Shown here: positions 12,366-23,679 of the stretch, one piece after another | How positions within the stretch are numbered: position 1 is the first letter of the stretch | How the letters are laid out: each line of letters opens with the position of its first letter | Assembly: GCF_002994745.2 (NCBI RefSeq) | Contig: NC_037090.1 | Span: 41,068,001 to 41,132,000 of the forward strand | Reading direction: 5' to 3' | Origin: Rosa chinensis | Taxonomy: Eukaryota; Streptophyta; Magnoliopsida; Rosales; Rosaceae | DNA: 64,000 bases | Notes under the pieces: model-generated | What the model saw: only the letters and a program-made list of their open reading frames with translations | The model's database searches: none | What the model was told of the DNA's origin: nothing | Program-made: the position numbers and the translations under genes

Positions 12366-13570
12366 CTATGAATCACACAAGTCAAAAGCGTTAGTAAATA
12401 AGAATACAAGAAACTATATAAATTAACATACTTAAAAAGAGTAATCGCACAAATCTTTCTGACTTTTGCAAATTGCAATTGTTAGAGCTTGCTTTACTAT
12501 TTACGCTTTTTACCCAAATATGTGCAATTTGCTCAAAGACTTGTTTATTTTCAACCTCCATTCCTTTATCAATAGAACTTTAATAGCACTTCTAAGAGGA
12601 TAAGAATTTAGCAAGAACTTGTAAGTAGAAAAGCAAATGGAAGAAGGATTTCAAATTTGGCGTAGTTCCAAATTAGGTGTAACAAGCTTGGCGTAGTTCC
12701 AAGCTAAGTGCAACGCTTGGCGTAGTTCCAAACTTTAGCGCAAAGTTCGACACTTCAACCTTCGGTAACACTTATTGAAGTACGACCAGGTAAGAGTAGG
12801 TGCGGCTTTGGTAGAGCGAGGCTCACTTAGTACACGGCACAACACCCGGGATAAATCACTAGCCTCTTACCTAGACATCGCCTTCTTAAGGTGAGCTGAG
12901 TGGTGAAAAGTGATGAACCAATCAGTTACTATGGTGAAATCCTGATCCAATTTACTTAAAAGGGGAATAGGAATCCATCTTTGGGTGTTGTCTAACACTC
13001 AACTTTTTGGTAACTCCTCATGAAATAATTCAAACGGATGCGCCTACTTGTGAAGAGTGAATAAACTTGACGGTACAAAGATAAAATCCTACTCCATAAG
13101 TTCTAATTAAATTCAAACCTTAAATAAGTGAAACTAAAATACGTTGACAAATTCAAAGAAATTTTAAACTTACAAGCTAAAAGCAAAATTGGTATAAGTC
13201 TTAAGTAAATAGAATGAGTAATTACGGCTAACTTTCACAAGTACTATGCTCCAATTAGTCCAATTTTACTTCAATTACAACTTTTTACTTTCAACAACCA
13301 ATTTAAACATACTAAAAGGGGAACTTGTAATAAGTAATAAGCAAATAGTAAATAAGCAAGACTATAGATATATACATATATTTTTTTTTTTCAATTTGAC
13401 ATGCTCAATTTAGTCTTTCTTACCACAATTTACCATCTACTTACCCAAAGTACTCACACAAATTCGAAAATAAGAAAACTACCACAAAACCTAACAAAAT
13501 AAAGTAAAGATAAACTACACAGATTCTCTAGTCCCACGACAACCAATTAGCTAGGGATTGAGTTTTACCT
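12366..13570 (-). other. 5' leader of the Athila-like element
   Basis: Non-coding DNA between the primer site and gag. It contains three hairpins with an identical loop (12654-12733) and other short inverted repeats such as ACTTCAA...TTGAAGT near 12752-12781. An AT-rich tract lies around 13380. No reading frame was seen. Confidence 0.75.
12654..12733 (-). promoter_or_regulatory. Three leader hairpins with identical 7-nt loop
   Basis: Plus-strand arms and loops: AATTTGG-CGTAGTT-CCAAATT (12654-12674), AGCTTGG-CGTAGTT-CCAAGCT (12685-12705) and GCTTGG-CGTAGTT-CCAAAC (12715-12733). The loop is constant. The outer base pairs differ between hairpins 1 and 2 but remain paired; hairpin 3 is weaker at its base. 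In the element's RNA the loop reads AACTACG. Its position between PBS and gag suggests a packaging or dimerisation signal, which is inference. Confidence 0.65.
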
Positions 13571-13591
13571 CAATCCCCGGCAACGGCGCCA
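13571..13591 (-). other. Primer binding site, Asp-tRNA type
   Basis: On the minus strand it starts TGGCGCCGTTGCCGGGGA, the primer site typical of Athila/Tat-group elements and complementary to a tRNA-Asp 3' end. It lies six bases inside the LTR edge at 13598. Confidence 0.88.
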
Positions 13592-13597
13592 AAAACT

Positions 13598-15709
13598 TGT
13601 TGGAGACATCATTGAGTATGAAAGTGTGTGCAAATTTGTGTATGATGTTCCTTACTTCCAAGTGTAGAAGGTCAAGTTTTAGTAAAGGAAAGTGTAGAGT
13701 ATCGTACCCAAGGGATTGGGGGAAACTCCACCCTAGCTAGATCACCGCGAAAATAAACCTATAAAACACATGCAAAGTCTACCTTTCTACAAGTTCAATA
13801 GTTTTGCCCCTTTGGAAGCCTAACTACCAAAAGTGATATTAACAATGGATAGTAGTGAATCGGCTTTTGACTTAATTTTAACTATATTAAAATTAAAGTG
13901 CAAATAAAGCAAAATATACTAACAAAGTGTAAGAGATTTGATCAAATGAGATAAAAGGGGTTGTAAGGCATCACACCTAACCTCCTTTGTGCAAATTCTA
14001 AATAATGAAATCTAACATGCTCATGCCAAGATGGAATCCCCCTCGGTTCTCTTGATTATCGAGTAACCAAGAAACTATTACACTAGAGAATGTATCAAAG
14101 CTACCCCTTAATTATCGGACATAACTCTCCTACAATCCTTTTAGTATCTACCCATTCCTTGATTATGGGACACAAGTAGACCTATGTAAATGCAAGCTAA
14201 GATCCCTTGATTATCAGACACCTAAGCCACAACCACATGATAAGCTCAATTGTAAGGACCCAAGCAACCTTATTCGATTATCACAAGATTACCATTTCTA
14301 CATCTGCAACATGCTTTAGTTTACTAAGTTTGTCAAGCCTAGCATACTTCCATGAAATTATCAACATTTACCAACCTTAGGTGACGAATCTAAGAAGCAT
14401 AAATGATGAACAATTAAACTAGCAAAGTAAAAATTCATGACATGATCCATATTAAATTTAACTACATAGTTTGTACACAAATTCGGCTAGGGCTAAACCC
14501 TAGCCCCAAAATTATTCTACTCACAACTCATAGTTCCATAAATTAAAGCCATAAACTTGTAAAGCATTAAGTTAAGAGAGAAAATAGTAGATAAAGGAAG
14601 GAATACCCACGGGTTTGGTTCCAAAAAGAACCAAACCGTACCTATAAGAACACTTTCTACACTTTCTACCTCTAAGAACACCTATCTCTACACAAAACTA
14701 AGAAACTATGAACTAAAGGTATGAAACTAAGAGAAATGTGTGAAGAGATGTGTGAGAAAGTGAGAGAAGAAATGAAAAACATCCACCTGAGGGGAGGGTG
14801 TTTTTATAGGCCAAGAGTGATGAATGGAGGGTGGAGATCAAATGAAATGAAGGGCTAGATGTAAAGAACAAATGTGTAAGCACAAAATTTGGATCTAATC
14901 TTTAACTCCACATGAAAATGACTTAGGAAACCCATAGATATTTTGGTGGAGGAGATGAAATAAGGGTAGAAGGGTCATTGGGAGACAAAGGTGTAAGATG
15001 TAAGAGGAGGACCATTTGTCATCCTTCAAATTTTGAATTTCAAAATAACCTACACCTAAAGTCATTCCATCTAAACTCTTTAACCCTAGTCAACAGCTGT
15101 TCCATGCCCTCCACACATGTCCTTGGCTGGAAATGGTTGGAAATTCGGCATTGACCTCCATTGACCCATTTTTTTGTCTGTTTGCTCACTTTCTTCTCCT
15201 TTATTCCTTCAATTGAATCTCCACAGAGACTTCGGAATTGGCCTTTGGTTTCTTCATACCAAATGTTCCTCCATGAGTGTAGATAATCCTGGTAAAATTT
15301 CTGAGCTTATTTCACGGTGGTGTGGCCGAAAATGCTGTCGAAATCCGTACAGGTCAGTTTTGCAGTTTTCGTCTTTTAGGCAGAAACTTGGATCGCTCTT
15401 TTGACGGTCTTCCACTCAGAACTAGCTCTTAAAATATTCATAAGAAATGATCCTTAGGATGTATATAATGGATTTAGAAAGTTTCAACTCATTTGGAGTT
15501 CGTTTCGTCAGGCTGCTGCCCCTCCTTCCTTGTCTAGCTTGCTTTCTCCTAGCCAGAGTAGGAAAACATGGTAAGGTTGACTTTTTAGTGCATTTCCATG
15601 CTTCTCCATTGTTTCCTAGCATGATAAGGAAAACATAATAAATAAACACAAAGGTTAAGCAAAAGTGCAAGATTAGGGAAATAATTACTAAGTAATTATG
15701 GACCTAACA
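13598..15709 (-). mobile_element. 5' LTR of the Athila-like element (2112 bp)
   Basis: On the plus strand it runs TGTTGGAGAC to CCTAACA and abuts the PBS. No nested insertion was seen. The expected TSD on this side would be CAAAG at 15710-15714; the partner lies outside the window. It contains several ATTATCGG/ATTATCAGAC-like short repeats near 14050-14280. Confidence 0.88.
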
Positions 15710-16039
15710 CAAAGCCTATGAGTTTAATGGGGGACCTTTGTCTTTATTTTTGATGGGCCTATCTATGACGCATTGCTCTTTGGACACTATATATTTCTCA
15801 ATGGAGTTGATCTTTACATGAGCACCTAGAGCTATTATGGAGCATACGTAAAGGAAGTCAAGGCCTTGTGCCTTGAGGTTGGTGTCTTATTTTAGTCTTC
15901 TCCGAAGGTCGTGAGCAATGGAGGGTCGACAAAGGGCTAACCTTTCTCCACATTTAGATTTTCACTTTCATAGTTAAATCTTGTGCCTTCTCCCAGACTT
16001 CACTCTCATGCCTAATTCCAACGTGGAATTAGCTTTCAA
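15710..16039. other. Retroelement remnant flanking two insertions
   Basis: This is target DNA between the Athila-like element and the chromovirus-like element. Its continuation resumes at 36503 after the TTCAA duplication, where a typical gypsy 3' region follows. No clear reading frame was found. Confidence 0.5.
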
Positions 16040-17130
16040 TGACAGAACCCGCCCCAAATTTCACCCTGAAATCTGAGGTGGCCCTGCTTGGCCCAACTTT
16101 GGAATAACTCTACCAAAATTTTGGCAAAGTCACCCCTAAAAATGGACTTCCCAAAACCTATAGAAACACATTCACACTTCTAAACCATCCTTATTCTTCT
16201 GGAGTTGCCTTGCTCCCAAAATCACAACAACTCTACAATTAACAACTGAAATCCAAACAATACAACATAACCCAAATACACAAATGTAACTCCCAAACTT
16301 TACACCATTTGTCCCACAGGTTATCAGAGCAATCTAAAAGAGAAAAAGAAATCAAGATACAAGTAGGTTCAATAAATAACCTACAATAAGGAAAACAGCG
16401 GCAGCAGATGCTATGCCCCGAATCCTACTATGCCGAAACAGCTACTTTGCAGACTAGGTGAATGAAACCGAAGGGTCCAGAAGGAAAGTACATAAAAACA
16501 TTAGCGTGCGTAGAAAAAAATATGTAATTGTAAAGAAAAAGGAGTTTTAACTTTCCCACATTTATTCCTTAAAAAAAACCCCGATTGCTACAATAACCTT
16601 CTTGACTCAAATTCTCTCTTTTCTAGCCAAATCACGATGACCCACTACTATGGGCGTGTGGAGGAGGAAGAGACGGCTCCAAAAAGTCCAGTGGCACGCC
16701 GATTGGTGGCTAGACGACAACGAATCGAAGGAAAGAGTGAAGGAGGCCAATGCGGGGGAGAGGGGGAGAGAGGGAGAGAGAGAGAGGAAGAGAGAGAAGG
16801 TGGTGGTGGTGGGCGGGGGTAGGTTTCCTGAAATGGAAACTTACCTCGGTAAAAATCCTATATATATAGAAAGTTACCACGGACAGTAACTTTCACATTT
16901 TAGGCTATAACTTTGGCATACGAACTCCAATTTTTATGTACCACATATGCACGCGCTCGGTTTAATGTCCTCTATGACTTTCATTAAGGAAATTTTCTAA
17001 AAATCAGATTCAAACAAAAAGTCAACTTTTAGGGCCACTAAACGTGTCGAACAAAGTAAAAGGTGAACGTAATTGTCGTTTAATGTCCAAATGATTAGTA
17101 AACCGGTAAATTTAGGTTCGGGATGTGACA
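16040..17130 (-). mobile_element. 3' LTR of the chromovirus-like element, internally deleted
   Basis: It ends GGGATGTGACA at 17130. Relative to the family-F3 LTRs (about 2.7 kb at 30848 and 49520) it jumps from TTCCTTAAAAAAAACC (near 16580) to CCGATTGCTACA, omitting the middle that the 5' LTR retains. A GA- and GGT-rich tract sits at 16740-16815. Open frames here are low-complexity artefacts. Confidence 0.8.
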
Positions 17131-17145
17131 ATCTCCCCTCCTTAT
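17131..17145 (-). other. Polypurine tract
   Basis: On the minus strand TATAAGGAGGGGAGAT directly precedes the LTR start TGTCACATCCC, as expected for the plus-strand primer of an LTR retrotransposon. It fixes the orientation of the element. Confidence 0.78.
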
Positions 17146-17280
17146 AAAAATTCCATCCTTGAAATTCACGCAAACAACTAAAGACTTAACTAAACCAACT
17201 CTATTGGATACGCGTCCCCTAGTGAAACTTAATAAGAAATAATTCAAAGGAAAAGAATATCGTACCGTCGAGAGCATCTG

Positions 17281-18209
17281 GAGGAACGTGATCCTCTCAC
17301 TAAATCATGGCATGAAGTCTCGTTTGAGTAGCTGGACGTCCACGGCGGCCACTACCTCGTTGAGTGCCTCCCCTGCCAGAACTAGTGTGAGTGCTGCTGG
17401 ATGAACCTCCTGATGCGTGACTAGAACCCTGACTGACGTCTAAAGTAACACCCTGAGTCAACGTAGGGCAATCTCTCCTATCATGACTTTGCTGTCCACA
17501 CTGATAGCATGTCACATCCCTCGTCTAACGCTGGGGACAATCTCTCCAAGTATGAAATCTCTCTGGGGTACCATTACGCTGACTAGTGCCGTGATTGAAC
17601 TGCCACTCCTCTGACTAACTACTTCCCATATGAAGTCCTCCCTCGAATCTGAACTGACACGTCTCCTACCTCATAAAGATCCTGAACTAGAAGTGGAAGC
17701 AGCTTTCTTGGATGGACCATGACTGGGGCCGCCCGCATCCCAATGTCGAATACCAGACAAAAACATAGTCTCGAGTCTCTAAGCAGCATTAACCACCTCA
17801 TGATAAGTGTAGAATGGTACAGCCGTCAACTGCAGATCCTTTCACACCCTAATCCATGAATAAACCTAAAAATCCTTTCCTCCTCAGTGCTTACCAAGTC
17901 TGGTACAAAATGGGATAGCTGAGTGAAACGCTGCTCAAATTCTGACACTGTCTTGTCTCCTTTCTCTAGATTCAAGAACTCATTCTTCATCCTGTCACGA
18001 ATGGCTGTGCCAAAATACCACCTATTGAAGTGTACTTTGAACTGATCCCAAGTCATTAGGCCAGCATTCCCTAGTTCCTGGCTGGTCCACACTACAATTC
18101 ATCCTGTCACGAATGGCTGTGCCAAAATACCACCTATTGAAGTGTACTTTGAACTGATCCCAAGTCATTAGGCCAGCATTCCCTAGTTCCTGGCTGGTCC
18201 ACACTACAA
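17281..18209 (-). pseudogene. Chromovirus-like gag remnant with CCHC knuckle
   Basis: A minus-strand Gag fragment. Seen: TWDQFKVHFNRWYFGTAIRD, then EFEQRFTQLSHFVPDL and RIFRFIHGLG (17826-18092), which is the retrotransposon gag fold, followed after frame breaks by a zinc knuckle CYQCGQQSHDRRDCP (C-x2-C-x4-H-x4-C) at 17470-17515 and a Ser/Gly/Arg-rich tail. The reading frame is broken between 17515 and 17826 and its 5' part is disturbed by a 112-bp duplication. No protease, reverse transcriptase or integrase follows; the purine tract and LTR come almost at once. Confidence 0.87.
17986..18209. repeat. Perfect 112-bp tandem duplication within gag
   Basis: TTCATCCTGTCACGAATGGC starts at 17986 and 18098, and both units end CCACACTACAA. 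I see no difference between the copies, so the duplication is recent relative to the decayed gag around it. Confidence 0.93.
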
Positions 18210-18540
18210 CAATAGTGGGCTATAGTGACCAAATCCACAGTGACCTAATTATAATGGTCACAAATAATATAGATTTAGTGACCAAGTAGAGCTCCTGGTC
18301 ATTAAATCACTTGGCGGTAATAAAAATTGTTGCCCGCCACTTGTATAACTTTTAGTGACCAGTATATGACAAGTAGTGACCTAGTCCGCTTGGTAAGTAA
18401 AATTTTTTTGGTTAGTGACCAAATTGAATCGCTTTCAGGGACTCTAGAAACCCCTTGTGTAATTAGTGACCGAACAAAATTAAAAATCAATTTCATAGAC
18501 TCGAGATTGTTAGCGCCTTAGCGGTTTCTAATAAAAGAAA
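18202..18540 (+). mobile_element. Truncated CACTA-like end with TAGTGACC motifs
   Basis: Starts CACTACAACAATAGTGGG and is followed by repeated TAGTGACC/GGTCACTA motifs (about eight), like a CACTA subterminal region. No matching right end was found in the window, so only one terminus is supported. Confidence 0.5.
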
Positions 18541-19635
18541 AAAAAAACTGAAGAGTTAAGCCATATCTGGACTCCCTCCACGGAAAAAGATTGTTATGCT
18601 TGCTTTCTAGCATTCGTAACTTGTCTTGGTTGTTCTCCCTCTTCTATACCTTTTCCTCTTTTATTTATATGAAATGGATGGAATTGATGATGTATATATT
18701 TATGGGTAGTGAGTAGAAATTTTGTTGGGGACTAGGGTTGTATGCCCTAGCCCAAATTTGATGTAATGGATGCTTAATTTAATTTATATATGGAATTTGT
18801 TAATTATTGGATGCTTGTGTTTTGTGGTAATTGATTAGAATGCATGCTTAGGAATTGTCAACTCTTGGGTATGTGTTTTAATAAGTCTAGATTAAAATTT
18901 AGGGGATGACATCCTTAGATTTTAGAGCTAGAACCCCAATTTAATATTTGTGGAAAGTACAAGCATGGTTCACTACATGATTAGCTTGATCGCAATTATA
19001 GTGAGCTTGGTTGCCTAATTCATTGAACTCTAGGCCTCTTGATGTGAATTACTGACCCTTGAACTGACTCTAATTCATGTCAAGTGAGTTCCTACGGCCC
19101 TTGAACCAGAGTAGTAATAGCATGGAAGGGAATTTCGGTCCTTGAGCCTTGAAAAGCCTTGGGTACAGCTTCTACCATCTTTAATAAATTGCACGTAAAT
19201 CAAATTAGTATCTAAAGCATTGAATTAGGGTTTGGAATCATCCCTAGTTACCAACCCTCAATTTATCTCAATTTCTTACTTTGCATTTCTTTTTTTAATT
19301 TAGTTGTTAGTTAAAGCTTTCATTTAAATTCTTGCAACCTAGCTTTTAGAAATGCAAATTATGTTTTCGGTGACACATTCTACTTCATTGTAAATAGTCA
19401 TCACTAGGCTCATAGCTTTGATTAGGCTTCGGAGCGAACCAAAGCCGAGCATTGCTAAGGCTTTGTGCCTTAGAATAGCATTTTTATTTATTTTCTTTTT
19501 CTTTTTCTTTATTTGCTAAGTGTCTTGTCTTTATTTCCGATTACCGAAGGATTGTGGGTTAACCACTAATCCCCGTGGTACGATAACTTTAAGCATAATA
19601 TTTTCCTATCTTGACAATGATACATACGCTTACGT
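18541..19635 (+). mobile_element. Degenerate LTR-like fragment
   Basis: It resembles an LTR read on the plus strand, ending in CACTAATCCCCGTGGTACGA near 19565-19585, which recalls the end region of the Athila-like LTR at 13598-15709. No clean TG/CA border or TSD was found and no gene was seen. Confidence 0.4.
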
Positions 19636-20835
19636 AAATGTGTATCAAAGTCAAATAAAGAATTAATAAAAGTATAAAGTATAAATTTACAAAAATATAT
19701 ACAAATAACAAAAAGGGGGGTTTAAGAATTAGGGTTTTGAAAATTAAAATAAATAAAAGAAAGAAAATGTAAGAACACAATTCGATCCTATAATTGATCA
19801 TCTAAGTCATGAGAAAGAAGTTGATGATGTGAAACATTTGAAGCAAATGATTTCCCATATTTTACTTTCCTTTACTAATTAATCTAAATGAAAGCACCTA
19901 GATTAATCCTATTAAACATGCAATCAAAGTCTAGAAAGCTAGCTAATCAATACATGTCCAACGCAATAAGCATAAAGAAAGGTTATCAACTTAAGTGCAC
20001 AACCTAGTATGAATAAGTTCATCTATTTGCAATCCTCTTCAATTGAATTCGACCTTTGTCCAAAGCCTTTACTACTTACGAAATAGGTTCACAAAACTAT
20101 TAGGTGAATCGTTTACCTAATAGTTTTGTGTATCTGAATCACAAGTAGTCAAGGCTTTGGACACGTAAGTTGGACTATAATTTTATACTAGGTTGTGCAC
20201 GTAAGTTGGACTATAATTTTATAGTCACATATACAAGGTATATCCACTCTATTTCATCAGAAATTTCTTTGTTAAATTTTTAGCGTATCAATAAAAGCAC
20301 TTTGTGAATATAATTTTTTCCTCTTCCTTGCTTAAAACGCAGAACTTGCAACTAGAGAATGGAGAGAGGGAGAGAGCTTTCTGATGTTATGGAAGTATTT
20401 TATGAGGGGAGAATGTGTAGAATGTCAAGCCTAAGGGGGAGTATATATAGGGGATGTGAACTTGGTCTCCAAGCTTCATGAATCTTCTTTTATTTTCCCA
20501 AAGATTTATTTAATAATTCCACACAGCTTCGACCAATCACGTAGCGCCATGTCAGCTTTGTTGTGTCACCCAACCAATCAAAAGGCTCCAAAATAAGTCC
20601 ATAATCCTTTAATATATATATATATATATATATAATTGCTGAATTTCCCAGGAATGTTTTTGATTTAATTCATCATTTTCGGCCAAATATCTAGGGATGT
20701 ACCTAGACAACGTATCTGGACGCATTTTGAACCTTTTCTCCCTTAAAACTCTCCATGACCTTATCTTTAACGTCTCCCCTTGATTTTCATGACAAAATGC
20801 AGATTTTATTCCTTATTTTCGTCCAAAACAAAAAT
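19636..20835 (-). mobile_element. Rearranged LARD-family LTR fragment with palindromic junction
   Basis: It matches the minus orientation of the LTR at 23680-25867, but contains an inverted junction at 20058-20162, a short tandem copy of ACGTAAGTTGGACTATAATT (near 20163 and 20200) and a scrambled piece of element-internal DNA at 20215-20330. A TA microsatellite lies at 20608-20636. Confidence 0.7.
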
Positions 20836-21515
20836 TGATATGCTAAAAGCAAGCATATAATTTAACCCTAGAAATGTCATCGTTAGTATATAGTAAATAA
20901 GGATCATTCTATTCTGGGGATTGAGAGTACACCTGTCATTGTAAAACAATTAAAGAATTAAAATAAAAACAAAGTATAATATTTACAAGAATATATACTA
21001 ATTACAAAATTAAGGGGGTTTAGGTTTTAGGTTTCGAAAATTAAAAGAAATAAAATTAAGAAATTACAAAAACAAATATACAAAAGTGAAACGCAAGAAA
21101 CAAAGATCAAACCAATTCCCTACAATCAAATTCGATTCAATCCTACAATTGTTCATCTAAGTCATGAGAAAGAAGTTGATCATGTAAAACATTTGAAGCA
21201 AATGATTTTCCATATTTTACTTTCCTTTACTAATTAATCTAAGTGAAAGCACATAGATCAATCCTATTAAACATGCAATCAAAGTCTAGAAAGCTAGCTA
21301 ATCAAAACATGTTCAACGCAATAGACATAGAGAAAGGTTATCAACTTAAGTGCACAACCTAGTATGAATAAGTTCATCTATTTGCAATCCTTCTCAATTA
21401 AATTTAAATTTTGTCCAAAACCTTTACTACTTTTGATTCAAGTTCATAAAACTATTAGGTGAATCATAAACTTAAATCTAGCATCAATTATATGCAAATC
21501 CTAAAAGTTTCGAAG
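20836..21515 (-). mobile_element. Partial LARD-family LTR, minus strand
   Basis: Starts TGATATGCTAAAAGC, the reverse of the family 3' end, and breaks off near 21515 into element-internal DNA. It lies inside the preceding LTR fragment. Seven leader bases (ATTTTTG on the minus strand) separate it from that host DNA. Confidence 0.7.
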
Positions 21516-23679
21516 ATTATAGTCACTACTTGTTAATTATACTTGTAATTCATAGTTACTTGTTTATATACTTTGTAATTCTTTGTTAATTATAGTCACT
21601 AACTTTATTTAATGGAGGTACCGTCCGGCTGAAAGACGTTAAACTCAAGCGCTGCTTAGAAGGCAACCCGATTCAGAAGTAGCTGTGAAGGAGTCTACAA
21701 ACATAGATTTGCTTTCTCTTTCCCTTTTTTTTTTTCTTTTCCAATTTTTCTCTTTTGTTTTAGGATTTGTTTTCGTAAATACCTTCTATCTATGCTTATT
21801 TGTTTCATTGCATGCTTTTGATTGATTACATTGAGGACAATGCAATATTTAAGTGTGGGGGAAGGGATTTATATTTTTGTCTTTTATTGTGAGTCCTATA
21901 TATTGAAAAATAAAAAAAAAATTTGAAAATGTCAAAAAAAACAAAAAAAATATGGAAAAATGTCAACAACAAAAAAAAATTGTTTTTGTTTTTGGTTTTT
22001 GAGTCATAGGATGTCATTTCAACTGTCTAGGATGATTCTATATCTCTAAAATTATGAGAGGATCACAATATTGAGATGATTTTAAATGGTATTCTTTGGT
22101 TAATTGAGATATATGAAAAGTGTATGCATGTGTAGTGGATATGGATTCGTGACCTTGGTACAGAATATGAGCATGTTAAGGTGAGTGTTGATTCATAAAA
22201 GCCCATGTGAGATTTTTGAGCCCATGTCCCTTTTTTGGAGTGATAAATGAAAAATATATTCTTATTTTCTTGGCGATGTTTTGATGATCTCATTATTCTT
22301 TCATTTGATTGATTGCTTGCCATAGATTAAGTTTGATGGACTAGAGAATGCTAGAATTCACTCTTGTGCTTGTTGAGACTTTTATCGACACATGTCCCTG
22401 ATTCTGGAAAGGATAGAGGCACCCTAAGAATTATCATCATTGCCAAATAAGCCTGTTACCCCATTTTTGCCCGTCGTGGGACTCCCTTAGATAAATCCCT
22501 TTGAGCCTACATTAAGCCTTTTCTCTCATCACCCTTAAAATCCTTAACCTTGAACCTTAGTATAGTTACAATCCTACCCACTGTTCTAAGAACTTAGTGG
22601 AGCTATCACTACATGGATTCGGCACAAGGATGAAGAGTGAGAAGAGCTGAAAGTTCAAAGTGTGGGGGTAGACTTGTCCATGAAAGAAAAAAATATTTGA
22701 AAGCCGTGAAAAAGAAAATGAAAAAGAAAGAATTGTGTATGGCTAGAAAAGAAAAAAAAATATGTATATATATATATATATATATGTTTATGGATTTTAG
22801 TCCCCCATACTTGGTGGATTTGGAGTTTACTTTGAATTGAAGGCGCACTATTGGAAAATTTGGTCTTTGTCCAGTTCACTAGTTTAAGGTAAGTTTAAAG
22901 TGAAGGTTAGGACCCAACATGAAGACATTAGGCCCTTTTATTTTGCCTCTATGGGTGTGATGTTATGCCTTGGTGGATTTCTAGAAGTTTCTACATCTAC
23001 GTGAGCTCTACTAGGTTTTTAGGATCCTTTGTTAAATTCCTTACCTTTCAATTCTTAAAACCTTGAGCCTTGGCCCCATTACAACCCTTGTAAGACCTTC
23101 TTGATCCTTAAGATGAGACAGTCTTTGATCAGTGGAGATGAGTTATGAGAGTTGAACCTATGGCTTGGGTCCATTCGTGCAAGTAGTTGGTATCTTTCAT
23201 GAGATCTTTCGGAAAAAAAAAATTATATTCACAAAGAGCTTTTTGTTCTTATATATGTGAGCTATTTGATTGCCTTAAAATATTTTCTCTCACATATAAT
23301 TGAGTGATAATAAGCTTTTAAGCATTGCCTTGAATTATGAGAGAAGAAAGAGTGGATATACCTTGTGAGAATATAGATCATACTTGTCTGAAACATGCTG
23401 AGCTCCACCCCATCACCATTGTTACAACCAAGTCCTACTTGTGTATGTGTGGATTATGTGTTTTAATTAACTCTCGAATGCCTAAACATTGATTCTTGGT
23501 TGAGTGCTAATCTTGGTGTTGTGAAAGTAAGAGATTTCTGAGACAAAATGTTGAAGGGCAATAGAGTCTTTGTATGTTGTAACGTTTGAGTCTTTCTGTC
23601 TTTGTGTTTCGTTGAGTCTTAGTTGTGTCTGTGTTTTGATTTTGCTAAGGGACTAGCAAAAGCTAAGTGTGGGGAAATT
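21516..23679 (+). mobile_element. LARD-type internal region, non-coding
   Basis: Contains GGCTGAAAGACGTTAAACTC and CAAGCGCTGCTTAGAAGGCA near 21625-21665, then an AT-rich tract, then TTTAAGTGTGGGGGAAGGG, and ends in the purine-rich AGTGTGGGGAAATT just before the LTR at 23680. These blocks recur at 49440-57296. No gag or pol reading frame is present. A TA microsatellite is at 22762-22784. Confidence 0.8.

Noticed and set aside
18541..19635. Copia-type LTR based on the CACTAATCCCCGTGGTACGATA end
   Set aside because: No TG/CA borders, PBS or coding region could be found to support a family.
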